A DNA stretch of 18,066 bases. Source: DATAEG01 sp036258135. Lineage in GTDB: Bacteria; Actinomycetota; Actinomycetes; Mycobacteriales; Jatrophihabitantaceae. This document shows, one piece after another, positions 1 through 7,338 of the stretch. Each line of letters begins with the position of its first letter. Position 1 is the first letter of the stretch. The stretch lies in the NCBI GenBank assembly GCA_036258135.1, contig DATAEG010000067.1, forward strand, positions 1 to 18,066, read 5' to 3'. The notes below the pieces were generated by a model. It did no database searches, had not been told where the DNA came from, and saw only the letters and a list, made by a program, of their open reading frames with translations. The position numbers and the translations under genes were made by a program.

Positions 1-1053
1 GGCTTCGCCGAACGCGTGCAGCAGCTTGGCGCCGCGGCGCACGACCCCGTCCCACTCCTGCCCGACGCCGGGCAGGTAGCCCGGCACGTCGACGAGCACT
101 ACCAGCGGCACGCCGAACGCGTCGCACATCCTGACGAACCGCGCCGCCTTCTCCGCACTCGCCGAGTCCAGGCAACCGCCCAGCCGCAGCGGGTTGTTGG
201 CGATGACGCCCACGGTACGGCCGGTGAGCCGACCCAGGCCGATGACGACGTTCGGTGCCCAGCGGGCGTGCAGCTCGGTGAAGGTGCCCGCATCGAGGGT
301 GGCGCGGATGAGCGGACGGACGTCGTAGGCGCGCTTCGGGCTCTCCGGCAACTGCGCCGACACGTCCTCGTCGTCGCCGAGCGGGCTGTCGTAGAAGTGT
401 CCCTGCCGGGCCAGCAGATCGGTCAGCTCACGGGCGGCGTCGATGGCGTCGTCGTCACTCTCGGTGGTCAGGTGCACGACGCCGCTGCGCCGGCCGTGGG
501 TGTCCGAGCCACCGAGGGACTCCATGTCCACGTTCTCGCCGGTGACGCTGCGGACCACGTCCGGACCGGTGACGAAGACGCGTCCGGTGGCCGACATGAT
601 CACCAAGTCGGTCAGGGCGGGTCCGTAGGCGGCGCCACCCGCGGCAGGCCCGAGCACCACAGAGATCTGCGGCACCCGTCCGGACGCTCGGATCATCGCC
701 GCGAACACCCGGCCCACCGCGTCGAGGGCCTCGACGCCGTCAGCCAGGCGAGCGCCGCCGCAGTGCCAGAGGCCGAGCACCGGCACCCGGTCGCGGACCG
801 CGGTGTCGATGGCGTCGACGATGTACTGGCAGCCGAGCGCTCCCATAGCACCGCCCATGACAGTGGCGTCGGTGCAGAAAGCGGTCACCGGCGAGCCGTT
901 GATCGTCCCGCGCGCGGCGTACACGCCGCTCTTGTCCCGAGGCGAGAGCGGCCGCAGGGACCCGTCGTCCAGTAGCCGCTCCAGGCGCAGCTCGGGATCA
1001 CGCGGATCGCGCTCGAGGTCGGTGTCGGACGGGGGTGTGGCAAGTGCTGTCAT
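1..1053 (-). CDS. accD: Acyl-CoA carboxylase carboxyltransferase (beta) subunit, AccD6-like, partial
   Basis: The protein reads from ATG at 1053 and is still open at the left edge, giving 351 residues. The family is usually about 470-530 long, so the C-terminus is missing. It transfers CO2 from a biotinylated carrier to acetyl-CoA or propionyl-CoA, making malonyl-CoA or methylmalonyl-CoA. The N-terminal crotonase-like half shows the first oxyanion-hole region CGGARLADGVEAL (98-110) and the very conserved GPAAGGAAYGPALTD (about 135-149). PGYLPG (324-329) opens the second half. AAGGAG lies 7 nt before the ATG. It is the last gene of the fab operon, 15 bp after fabF, the same position as accD6 in mycobacteria. 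From that context acetyl-CoA is the likely main substrate, but sequence alone does not separate it from propionyl-CoA carboxylase. Confidence 0.93.
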   Translation of the reverse strand, partial: MTALATPPSDTDLERDPRDPELRLERLLDDGSLRPLSPRDKSGVYAARGTINGSPVTAFCTDATVMGGAMGALGCQYIVDAIDTAVRDRVPVLGLWHCGGARLADGVEALDAVGRVFAAMIRASGRVPQISVVLGPAAGGAAYGPALTDLVIMSATGRVFVTGPDVVRSVTGENVDMESLGGSDTHGRRSGVVHLTTESDDDAIDAARELTDLLARQGHFYDSPLGDDEDVSAQLPESPKRAYDVRPLIRATLDAGTFTELHARWAPNVVIGLGRLTGRTVGVIANNPLRLGGCLDSASAEKAARFVRMCDAFGVPLVVLVDVPGYLPGVGQEWDGVVRRGAKLLHAFGEA

Positions 1054-1068
1054 CGGGGGCTCCTTCGG

Positions 1069-2301
1069 TCAGGCCTGCCGGAACAGCAGTGAGACGTTGT
1101 GTCCGCCGAAGCCGAAGGAGTTGTTCAGCGCGGCGGTGACGCGCATCTCGCGGGCTTCGCGAGGCACGTCGACGGTGACCGCGTCGTCGGGGTCGTCGAG
1201 GTTGATCGTGGGAGGGACGACGTTGTTCATTACCGCGAGAACGCAGGCCACCGACTCGATGGCGCCCGCGGCGCCGAGCAGGTGCCCGGTCATCGACTTC
1301 GTGGCCGTCACGACCGTCTGCTCGCCGAGCAGATCGGCGATCCAGCGCGCCTCGGCGACGTCGCCGACCGGCGTTGACGTGGCGTGCGCGTTGACGTGGA
1401 CGACGTCGGAGCGGTCCACGCCGGCCCGCTCAATGGCCGTCTTGGCCGCCCGGCGCTGGCCGTTGCCCTCCGGGTCCGGGGCCACGATGTCGTGGGAGTC
1501 CGCGGTGATGCCGGCTCCAGCCAGGACCGCGTAGATCCTCGCGCCACGGGCCTCGGCGAGGGAACGGCGCTCCAGCACGAGAGCACCGGCGCCCTCGCCC
1601 AGGACGAAACCGTCCCGTGCCTTGTCGAACGGCCGGGACGCCCGCTCCGGCTCGTCGTTGCGGGTGCTCATCGCCTGCATCTGGGCGAAGCCGGAGATGG
1701 TCAGTGGGTGGACGCATGCCTCCGTGCCACCCACCACCACCACGTCGGCACGGTCGAGATGAATCAGGTCGAGCCCGTAGGCGATGGCCTCGGCCCCGGA
1801 CGCACACGCGCTGACCGGCGTGAAGACGCCGGCCCGGGCGCCGACGTCGAGGCCGACGTGCGCGGCCGGACCGTTCGGCATGTCCATCGGAATGAGCAGC
1901 GGCGAGACCCGGTCCGGCCCCTTGGCCAGCAGGACGTCGTGCTGCTCGATCAGGCTGCCGACGCCGCCGATGCCGGTGCCGATGGCGACCCCCACCCGCT
2001 CCGGGGCCAACCCGACCTCGTCCGAGCGCCCGGTGAATCCGGCGTCCGCCCACGCCTCGCGGGCGGCCACCAGCGCCGCCTGCTGGGCGCGGTCGAGGCG
2101 CCGGGCCTTCACCCGGGGCATCTGCTCGGCGGGATCGACGGCCATGCGGGCCCCGATGCGCACCTTGAGATCCGATGCCCACTCCGGTGGCAAGGCCGCG
2201 ACGCCCGACCGTCCGGCGAGCAGGGCCGCCCAGAACGACTCGACGTCCCCGCCCAGGGGCGTAGTGGCACCCAGGCCGGTAACGACGACATCGTCAGTCA
2301 T
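1069..2301 (-). CDS. fabF: Beta-ketoacyl-ACP synthase II (FabF/KasA type)
   Basis: A 410-residue condensing enzyme that elongates acyl-ACP with malonyl-ACP in the cytosol. The thiolase-fold catalytic triad is visible: Cys166 in VSACASGAEAI, His306 in NAHATSTPVGD and His340 in GHLLGAAGAIES, with Lys335 just before the last one. The glycine-rich end (NNSFGFGGHN, 393-402) is also typical. The frame is open further upstream, but ATG at 2301 is chosen. It starts the conserved MTDDVVVTGLGATTPLG and has GAGGGAG just upstream, and earlier starts would run through the acpP gene. It lies 23 bp after acpP and 15 bp before accD. Length and motifs fit the single FabF of Streptomyces. Only one KAS II copy is present, whereas mycobacteria have kasA and kasB. 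Confidence 0.96.
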   Translation of the reverse strand: MTDDVVVTGLGATTPLGGDVESFWAALLAGRSGVAALPPEWASDLKVRIGARMAVDPAEQMPRVKARRLDRAQQAALVAAREAWADAGFTGRSDEVGLAPERVGVAIGTGIGGVGSLIEQHDVLLAKGPDRVSPLLIPMDMPNGPAAHVGLDVGARAGVFTPVSACASGAEAIAYGLDLIHLDRADVVVVGGTEACVHPLTISGFAQMQAMSTRNDEPERASRPFDKARDGFVLGEGAGALVLERRSLAEARGARIYAVLAGAGITADSHDIVAPDPEGNGQRRAAKTAIERAGVDRSDVVHVNAHATSTPVGDVAEARWIADLLGEQTVVTATKSMTGHLLGAAGAIESVACVLAVMNNVVPPTINLDDPDDAVTVDVPREAREMRVTAALNNSFGFGGHNVSLLFRQA

Positions 2302-2324
2302 CTGATGTGCTCCCTCGCCGTTGT

Positions 2325-2567
2325 TCAGCTGTTGGATTCGATGTAGGAGACGGCGTCGCCCACGGTGCGCAGCTTGGGCAGCTCGTCGTCGGGGATCTTC
2401 ACGCCGAACTTCTCCTCGGCGGCCATCGCCACCTCGACCATCGACAGGGAGTCGACGTCGAGGTCGTCGGTGAACGACTTCTCGTCGGTCACCTGGTCCG
2501 GGGCTACGTCGGCGACCTCGTTGAGGATCTCGGCAAGTCCTGCGCGGATCTCGTCGGTAGACGGCAC
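2325..2567 (-). CDS. acpP: Acyl carrier protein
   Basis: An 80-residue acidic protein with the 4'-phosphopantetheine attachment motif DVDSLSMVE, where Ser40 would be modified. It carries the growing acyl chain as a thioester between FabD, FabH, FabF and the reductases and dehydratase. Helix II after the DSL motif and the helix III region (VKIPDDELPKLRTVGDAVSYI) are canonical. Length matches type II fatty acid synthase ACPs and lacks the long C-terminal tail of mycobacterial AcpM. The start is GTG at 2567, with GGAAGG about 9 nt upstream. The gene sits 84 bp after fabH and 23 bp before fabF, so it is part of the same operon. Confidence 0.96.
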   Translation of the reverse strand: MPSTDEIRAGLAEILNEVADVAPDQVTDEKSFTDDLDVDSLSMVEVAMAAEEKFGVKIPDDELPKLRTVGDAVSYIESNS

Positions 2568-2651
2568 GGATGGTGTCCTTCCTGTTCTGGCGGCTGCCCA
2601 CGGTGAGCAGTCCGTCGCGGTCCGGTGCGGGGAGCACCGGGTCTTGCAGTT

Positions 2652-3620
2652 CTAAGGCGCGAGAACGACCTGGCCGGCGAACGCCAGACCCGAGCCGAAG
2701 CCGAGCAGCAGCACCGGCGCTCCCGAGGGAATCGCACCCCGCTCCACCATCTTGGAGAGCGCCAACGGGATCGTCGCCGCCGAGGTGTTACCGGACTCGA
2801 CGATGTCCCGGGCCACGCCTTCATCGCGCACGCCCAGCTTCCTGGCGATCATGTCGACGATGCGCAGGTTCGCCTGGTGCGGGATGAACGCGGCCAAGTC
2901 CGATGGTGCCACGCCGGCGCGATCACACGCCTCGAGGGCCACCGGGACCATCCGCGTGGTGGCCCAGCGGTAGACGGCCTGCCCGTCCTGCTCGAAGTAA
3001 CCGGTCTTCGGATTGATGATCACCTTGCCGGACATGTCGCCGTCGCTGCCCCATACGACCGGTCCGATGCCGACCTCCTCCGAGCTGCCCACGACGACCG
3101 CGCCGGCACCGTCGCCGAGGATGATGCAGGTGGAGCGGTCGGCGAAGTCGATCCAGCCGGAGAAGCGTTCCGCGGCGGTCACCAGAACCGTCTTGGCTTG
3201 GCCGGTGCGCACCGCGGCCGAGGCGGCGTTCAGCGCGTAGGCGAACCCCGAGCATCCGGAGTTCACGTCGAAAGCACCGGGCGCGTCGATGCCCAGACGG
3301 GACGCCAGCTGCGGCGCGCAGGCCGGGACGGTCGACGGCATCGTGCAGGTGGCGGCCAGGACGAGGTCCACCGCGGACGGGTCGACGCCGGCGTTGGCCA
3401 GGGCTTTGCTGGATGCGGCCTCGGCCATGTCCACGACGGACTCGTCGGGTGCGGCGAACCGGCGCTCGGCGATGCCGACCCGGCTGCGGATCCATTCGTC
3501 GTTCGTGTCGACGCCGCGGGCCACAAGATCGTCGTTGGTGACGACGGTGCCGGGCTGGTAATGGCCGACACCGAGAATGCGTGAGTGGAGGGCGTCAGGC
3601 GCTTCGGCGCGCAGGGTCAT
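2652..3620 (-). CDS. fabH: Beta-ketoacyl-ACP synthase III (FabH)
   Basis: A 322-residue KAS III that condenses an acyl-CoA primer with malonyl-ACP to start fatty acid synthesis. The Cys-His-Asn triad is complete: Cys123 in NSGCSGFAYAL, His248 in IPHQANLRI and Asn278 in ESGNTSAATIP. The C-terminal LLLGFGSGLAFAG is also typical. ATG at 3620 lies one base beyond the fabD stop codon, so translation is probably coupled. In actinobacteria FabH often accepts branched primers, but the primer preference cannot be read here. Mycobacterial fabH lies elsewhere in the genome, so its placement inside the fabD operon resembles Streptomyces. Confidence 0.96.
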   Translation of the reverse strand: MTLRAEAPDALHSRILGVGHYQPGTVVTNDDLVARGVDTNDEWIRSRVGIAERRFAAPDESVVDMAEAASSKALANAGVDPSAVDLVLAATCTMPSTVPACAPQLASRLGIDAPGAFDVNSGCSGFAYALNAASAAVRTGQAKTVLVTAAERFSGWIDFADRSTCIILGDGAGAVVVGSSEEVGIGPVVWGSDGDMSGKVIINPKTGYFEQDGQAVYRWATTRMVPVALEACDRAGVAPSDLAAFIPHQANLRIVDMIARKLGVRDEGVARDIVESGNTSAATIPLALSKMVERGAIPSGAPVLLLGFGSGLAFAGQVVLAP

Positions 3621-3621
3621 G

Positions 3622-4791
3622 CTAAGCCTCCGATCCGAAGTGCAGGCGGGCTACCGGCAGACCCGCGCCGACGATGTCACCCTCGTGGCGCACCCATTCG
3701 GCGAGGATTCCCGACGCACCCGCGGCGACGGGGTGTTCGTCGCGATTGGTCGTGATGACGCCCAGCTGCGTCCCGGCGGCCACCTGGTCGCCCTCGGACA
3801 CGTCAACGCGGGGGTGGAAGGTGCCCTTGGCCGGGCTGACCACGACATAGAACTCCGGCGTGTGCTCGGCCTGCGGGGGGTGAGACTCCGTGTGCAACTC
3901 GGCGCGCGCGGCGTCGAGGTCCTCGGGCGTCTTGACAGCGACGAGCGCGATGCCGGGGAGCTCCCGCTTGGCGATACCGGTCAGGGTGCCCGCCGGCGGC
4001 AGCTCGATGGCCGCGTTCACCTTCAGGTGACGCATCGTGTCGAGGCAGAGGTCCCAGCGCACCGGCCGGGTGACCTGGCGTACCAGCCGGGCCAGGACGC
4101 CATGCCCGGTGCTCAGGGCCAGCCCGTCAGCGTTGGACAGGAACATGTGGGTCGGGTTGCGGGCGGTCAACGACTGGGAGAAGTCGGCGAGGGCGTCCTC
4201 CGCCGGGCTCATGTAGTGCGTGTGGAATGCGCCGGCGACGGGTAGTTGGCGGATCCGGGTGCCGGCGGGCGGGTTCTCGGCGAGCTTGCCCAGCACGTCG
4301 ATGGCCCCGGCGGCCACGATCTGGCCCGCCCCGTTCCGGTTGGCCGCAGTCAGGCCGGCGGCGGTGATGGCGGCGACGACCTCGTCGGGGTCACCACCGA
4401 GCACCGCGGACATGCCCGTGGGCGTGATAGCACAGGCACCGGCCATCTCGGCACCTCGCCGGGCCGCGAACGCTACGGCGTCAGTTGGGGTAAGTGCGCC
4501 CGCGACAGACGCCGCGGTGAGCTCACCGACGCTGTGGCCGGCCACCACGATGGCCTCGCCGGTCAGGTCGAGATGCGCGGCGGCCAGTAGCCCAAGGGCG
4601 ACGATGAGGGGCTGGGTGACCGCCGTGTCCCTGATCTCGCCCGCGTCGGCCGTAGTCCCGAGCCGGCGCAGGTCGAGCCCGCAGATCTCGCTGAACCCAC
4701 CGAGCTGCTCTTCGGCGCCGGGTACATCGAGCCACGGCGCGAGCATGCCGGGGGTCTGGGCACCCTGTCCGGGAGCGAGGACAGCTAACAC
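3622..4791 (-). CDS. fabD: Malonyl-CoA:ACP transacylase (FabD) fused to a C-terminal biotinyl/lipoyl-like domain
   Basis: A 389-residue protein, about 80 longer than usual FabD. Residues 1-300 are the acyltransferase: LAPGQGAQTPG at the N-terminus, nucleophile Ser87 in GHSVGE, Arg112 as likely carboxylate-binding residue, and catalytic His190 in VAGAFH. It moves malonyl from CoA to ACP. After a linker (about 300-312), residues 313-387 align without gaps to the biotinyl/lipoyl fold: a VSEGDQVAAGTQLGVI half and a SGILAEWVRHEGDIV half. At the hairpin where biotin carriers have AMKM, this protein has TNRD, so Arg350 replaces the lysine and biotinylation is unlikely. The start is GTG at 4791, because the overlapping ATG at 4793 gives a two-codon frame. 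The second codon is TTA, and the Shine-Dalgarno match is weak. First gene of the fab operon. Confidence 0.93.
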   Translation of the reverse strand: MLAVLAPGQGAQTPGMLAPWLDVPGAEEQLGGFSEICGLDLRRLGTTADAGEIRDTAVTQPLIVALGLLAAAHLDLTGEAIVVAGHSVGELTAASVAGALTPTDAVAFAARRGAEMAGACAITPTGMSAVLGGDPDEVVAAITAAGLTAANRNGAGQIVAAGAIDVLGKLAENPPAGTRIRQLPVAGAFHTHYMSPAEDALADFSQSLTARNPTHMFLSNADGLALSTGHGVLARLVRQVTRPVRWDLCLDTMRHLKVNAAIELPPAGTLTGIAKRELPGIALVAVKTPEDLDAARAELHTESHPPQAEHTPEFYVVVSPAKGTFHPRVDVSEGDQVAAGTQLGVITTNRDEHPVAAGASGILAEWVRHEGDIVGAGLPVARLHFGSEA

Positions 4792-4859
4792 ATGTCAACG
4801 TTCTCGCGAATCCGGGCCGCGTCGCGAGCGGCTCGTGCACAGACTTGAACGCCGCACAT

Positions 4860-4876
4860 TTGTAGTTTACCTACAA
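4860..4876. promoter_or_regulatory. Inverted repeat upstream of fabD, candidate operator
   Basis: TTGTAG and CTACAA flank a TTTAC spacer, giving a perfect 6-bp inverted repeat in an AT-rich patch. It lies about 70 bp before the fabD start and about 110 bp before the divergent arginase gene. On the minus strand a weak -10-like TAAACT (4864-4869) lies inside it. Position suits an operator for the fab operon. FasR (Streptomyces) and MabR (Mycobacterium) are known to bind upstream of fabD, and a homologue is encoded at 5894-7069. I cannot match the repeat to a published site, so the link is inference. Confidence 0.4.
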
Positions 4877-4972
4877 GAACTGATCGACTCAGCGCCGTTC
4901 ATGGGCCTGTGGCCTGGAGGAAGTCTCCCAGAAACGGCAGCGAGACGAGCAAACCAGGTCGCCGCCCGGTCC

Positions 4973-4978
4973 TACCCT
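4973..4978 (+). promoter_or_regulatory. Candidate -10 box for a leaderless transcript
   Basis: TACCCT fits the actinobacterial TANNNT pattern and ends 6 nt before the GTG at 4985. That places the predicted transcript start on or next to the start codon. No Shine-Dalgarno sequence lies in the preceding bases, which supports a leaderless mRNA. No clear -35 is seen. Confidence 0.4.
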
Positions 4979-4984
4979 GGCGTC

Positions 4985-5890
4985 GTGCCGCGTGTGTCCG
5001 TCATAGGCGTACCCAACAGTGCCGGCAGCTACGCGGCCGGTCAGGAGCAGGCTCCGCGGGCGTTGCGCGTGGCCGGCCTGTTGGACGTGCTGGTGCGCCG
5101 TGGCCTCGAGGTCGAGGACCTCGGCGACCTTCCCGAGCAGGTATGGCGACCCGATCCGGCCCGTCCACTGGCCCAGAACGTCGACGACGTCGCCGAGAGC
5201 TTGTGGGCACTGCGCGCGCGGCTGGCGCCAGTGTTCGCCGAGCGGTCCGGACGGGTGCTGGTTCTGGGCGGTAACTGCACGATCGCGCTGGCGGTGGTCG
5301 CGGCGCTCCGTGACCTCGGTGAGATGCCCGGCCTGCGGTACGTCGACCGGCACCTGGACCTGAACACCCCGGCGACCACGACCGACGGAGCGCTGGACTG
5401 GATGGGCCTGGCGCACGCGTTCGCGCTGCCCGGTTCTGTCGACGAGGTGGTCGATGTCCTCGGGCCGCGCCCGCTGCTGCGCCCGTCCCAGGTCGTCGTG
5501 CTGGGCGCGGACATCGACAAGACAACCGAAGGGGAGCGTCGCCACGCCGCCGACGTCGACCTGACCGTCATCAGCGGCCAGCGGCTGGCCGCCGATCCGG
5601 TCGGCGCCACCCGAATCGCGCTAGACCGACTGCCGGATGCGGCGCTCGCGGTGCACCTCGACGTCGACGTCCTGGACTTCACCGACGCACCCCTGGCCGA
5701 GGACACCGCGGGCCGCAACAGCGGACCTGGGCTCGCCGCCTTGGCGCTCAGTCTCGCGGAGGCAGCCCGCGATCCGCGCACGGTCGCCTTCTCCGTCGGC
5801 GAGCTCAACCCGACCCGCAGCCGCGGTGTGCCCACGGCGGTGCCCCGCTTCCTCGAGGTCCTGGTCGAGACGCTGGCGACAGCGCCGTGA
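4985..5890 (+). CDS. Arginase/ureohydrolase superfamily protein
   Basis: A 301-residue metallohydrolase-fold protein. Recognised ligand motifs are DRHLDLN (Asp121, His123, Asp125; usual DAHxD), HLDVDVLDF (Asp226, Asp228; usual DxD) and GELNP near the end (Glu273). The first motif, normally GGDH with a metal-binding His, reads GGNC with Cys98. Five of the six usual manganese ligands are therefore present. From memory, many actinobacterial arginase-family proteins also carry Cys here, so this may be a subfamily trait. The substrate (arginine, agmatine or another guanidino compound) cannot be assigned. GTG at 4985 is chosen because VPRVSVIGVPNSAG is the conserved N-terminal strand; upstream the frame merely runs antisense to fabD. 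It ends 3 bp from the convergent regulator gene. Confidence 0.82.
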   Translation: MPRVSVIGVPNSAGSYAAGQEQAPRALRVAGLLDVLVRRGLEVEDLGDLPEQVWRPDPARPLAQNVDDVAESLWALRARLAPVFAERSGRVLVLGGNCTIALAVVAALRDLGEMPGLRYVDRHLDLNTPATTTDGALDWMGLAHAFALPGSVDEVVDVLGPRPLLRPSQVVVLGADIDKTTEGERRHAADVDLTVISGQRLAADPVGATRIALDRLPDAALAVHLDVDVLDFTDAPLAEDTAGRNSGPGLAALALSLAEAARDPRTVAFSVGELNPTRSRGVPTAVPRFLEVLVETLATAP

Positions 5891-5893
5891 GGT

Positions 5894-7069
5894 TCAGCGC
5901 CGGGACAGCGCGGGCAGCCGACCCAGGGCGATGGCGACCCGGATGGTGAACGCCTCGCGCGGCTCGGAGAGCGACATGCCGCAGAGCGCGGTAACGCGCC
6001 GGATTCGGTACCGGACCGTGTTCGGGTGGACGAACAACGCGCGCGCCGTGCCCTCCACCGAGCCGCCGCTGTCGAAGAACCGGTCGACGGTGTCGAGGAT
6101 CGCCGGGTCGGCGGCCGCCAACGGGCGGTAGATCTGGCTCACGAGGTAGGTGCGGGCGTGGTCCTCGCCGGCCAGCGCACGTTCGGGGAGGAGATCGTCG
6201 GCCGCGACCGGGCGCGGCGCGGCGGGCCAGGCGTCGATGACACTCAGCGCGGCGAGCGCCGCCCGCGTCGAGGGCCCCGCGTCGGTCACGTCGCTGGCCA
6301 CCGGACCGAGCACCACAGGCTCGTCCGGGGCGAACTCGGGCACGAACGGGTTGGTCTCCTCCGCCACAGCGAGCCCGCCGAGGACGACGACGAGCAGGCC
6401 GGCGTGGACGCCGGCCATACAGTCCAAAGACGCGCGTCGGGCGATGTGGTGCACGCGGGCCAGAGTGGCCGCGGTGTCCCGGTCGGGGGCAGTGCCCACC
6501 ATGGCCAGCACACCGCCGCCGCGGCGCCAGCCGAGTGCGGCGGCCTGGCTGGACGGTGCCGATTCGGTCGACTCGGTGCCGCGGACCAGCCCGTCGATGA
6601 CCAGCGCCTCGAGGCGCGCGTCCCAAGCGCCGCGGCTCTCGGCGGCGCCGGCGTAGACCCGGGCGGCGGCGAAGGCGATCTCCCGGGAAAACCGCAGCAT
6701 CGACTCGCGCACGATGCCGGCCTCCTCGGGCAGCGCCAGGCTGGGCACCCGTTCTTCCACGACGTCCACCATCAGGCGCACCATCTCGACGGTCTGGCGC
6801 AGCGACACCGTCCGGGTCAGTTCCGGGGGAGCGGCGCCGAATACGTCGGTGGCCAGCTGCATGGCGTCGGTGGGCGACCGCAGCCACTCGACGAAACTGG
6901 CGACGCCGGCCTGCGCCACAAGCGTGACCCAGCTGCGCTGGTCGGCGGGCAGGGCCCGGAACCACGGCAGGGTGTCGTCCATCTTGGCCACGCTCTGGGT
7001 GGCCAGGGCGCCGGACGACTGCTCGATGCGGCGGATCGTCTCGTCGGCCACCTCGACCCGAACGGACAC
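5894..7069 (-). CDS. fasR: FasR/MabR-type transcriptional regulator of fatty acid synthesis (PucR-like C-terminal HTH)
   Basis: A 391-residue regulator. The C-terminus carries the PucR-type helix-turn-helix SVEGTARALFVHPNTVRYRI, followed by RRVTALCG. The N-terminal part (ALATQSVAKMDDTLPWFRAL, then SWVTLVAQAGVASFVEWLRS) matches my recollection of the FasR (SCO2386) and Rv2242 family. In those organisms the protein controls the fabD operon and sits next to it. Here the arginase gene separates regulator and fabD. The start is set at GTG 7069, with GGCAGG about 8 nt upstream. The frame stays open to 7198, but that stretch lies across the intergenic region and the start of the divergent small gene. 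Effectors in this family are acyl-CoAs, which I infer rather than see. Confidence 0.85.
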   Translation of the reverse strand: MSVRVEVADETIRRIEQSSGALATQSVAKMDDTLPWFRALPADQRSWVTLVAQAGVASFVEWLRSPTDAMQLATDVFGAAPPELTRTVSLRQTVEMVRLMVDVVEERVPSLALPEEAGIVRESMLRFSREIAFAAARVYAGAAESRGAWDARLEALVIDGLVRGTESTESAPSSQAAALGWRRGGGVLAMVGTAPDRDTAATLARVHHIARRASLDCMAGVHAGLLVVVLGGLAVAEETNPFVPEFAPDEPVVLGPVASDVTDAGPSTRAALAALSVIDAWPAAPRPVAADDLLPERALAGEDHARTYLVSQIYRPLAAADPAILDTVDRFFDSGGSVEGTARALFVHPNTVRYRIRRVTALCGMSLSEPREAFTIRVAIALGRLPALSRR

Positions 7070-7109
7070 GGTGTGAGCCTGCCACGTATCCCAGCCCGCC
7101 GGTTCCGAG

Positions 7110-7115
7110 CATGAT
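7110..7115 (+). promoter_or_regulatory. Candidate -10 box for a leaderless transcript
   Basis: CATGAT, one base from TATGAT, ends 6 nt before the ATG at 7122. No Shine-Dalgarno sequence is present. The geometry matches the boxes before the arginase, membrane protein and pirin genes. Confidence 0.3.
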
Positions 7116-7121
7116 GTTCGG

Positions 7122-7304
7122 ATGACCGGGACCAAGGGCGATCCGTGGCAGCTGCGTACTCCGCGGGGCACGGTCGGTGGCTGGTACGGGTTGCGCACGG
7201 GCTACCGGGGACGGTTCGCGATGTACGTCCCACGGCTTCTGGAGGAACTCGGCCTGGTCGAGCTGGAGCACAACCCGCGGAACAACCGCGTTCGCGCGCT
7301 CTGA
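7122..7304 (+). CDS. Small protein resembling an internally deleted DUF6855-type protein
   Basis: A 60-residue frame starting MTGTKGDPWQLRTPRGT and ending with VGGWYGL, YRGRFAMYVP, LLEELGLVELEHNPRNN and RVRAL. From memory, a family of small actinobacterial proteins of about 125 residues begins DPWxLxTPPGTSEY and ends GGWYGLKKGxRGRFGMY ... HNxRNNRMRAL. This gene has both ends but lacks the central 60-70 residues between PRGT (residue 17) and VGGWYG (18), with the frame kept. It is probably an in-frame deletion remnant and may be non-functional. It diverges from fasR (52 bp) and precedes the PHP gene by 34 bp. The function of the family is unknown to me, and the DUF number is from memory. Confidence 0.6.
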   Translation: MTGTKGDPWQLRTPRGTVGGWYGLRTGYRGRFAMYVPRLLEELGLVELEHNPRNNRVRAL

Positions 7305-7338
7305 AACGCGCCGGCCCGCCTGCTGAAAGGATGGGCGG

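Noticed and set aside
1384..2346. A 320-residue plus-strand frame opposite fabF
   Set aside because: Shadow of fabF. The FabF frame has the full catalytic triad.
6026..7114. A 362-residue plus-strand frame opposite fasR
   Set aside because: His/Gly/Arg-rich antisense shadow without motifs.
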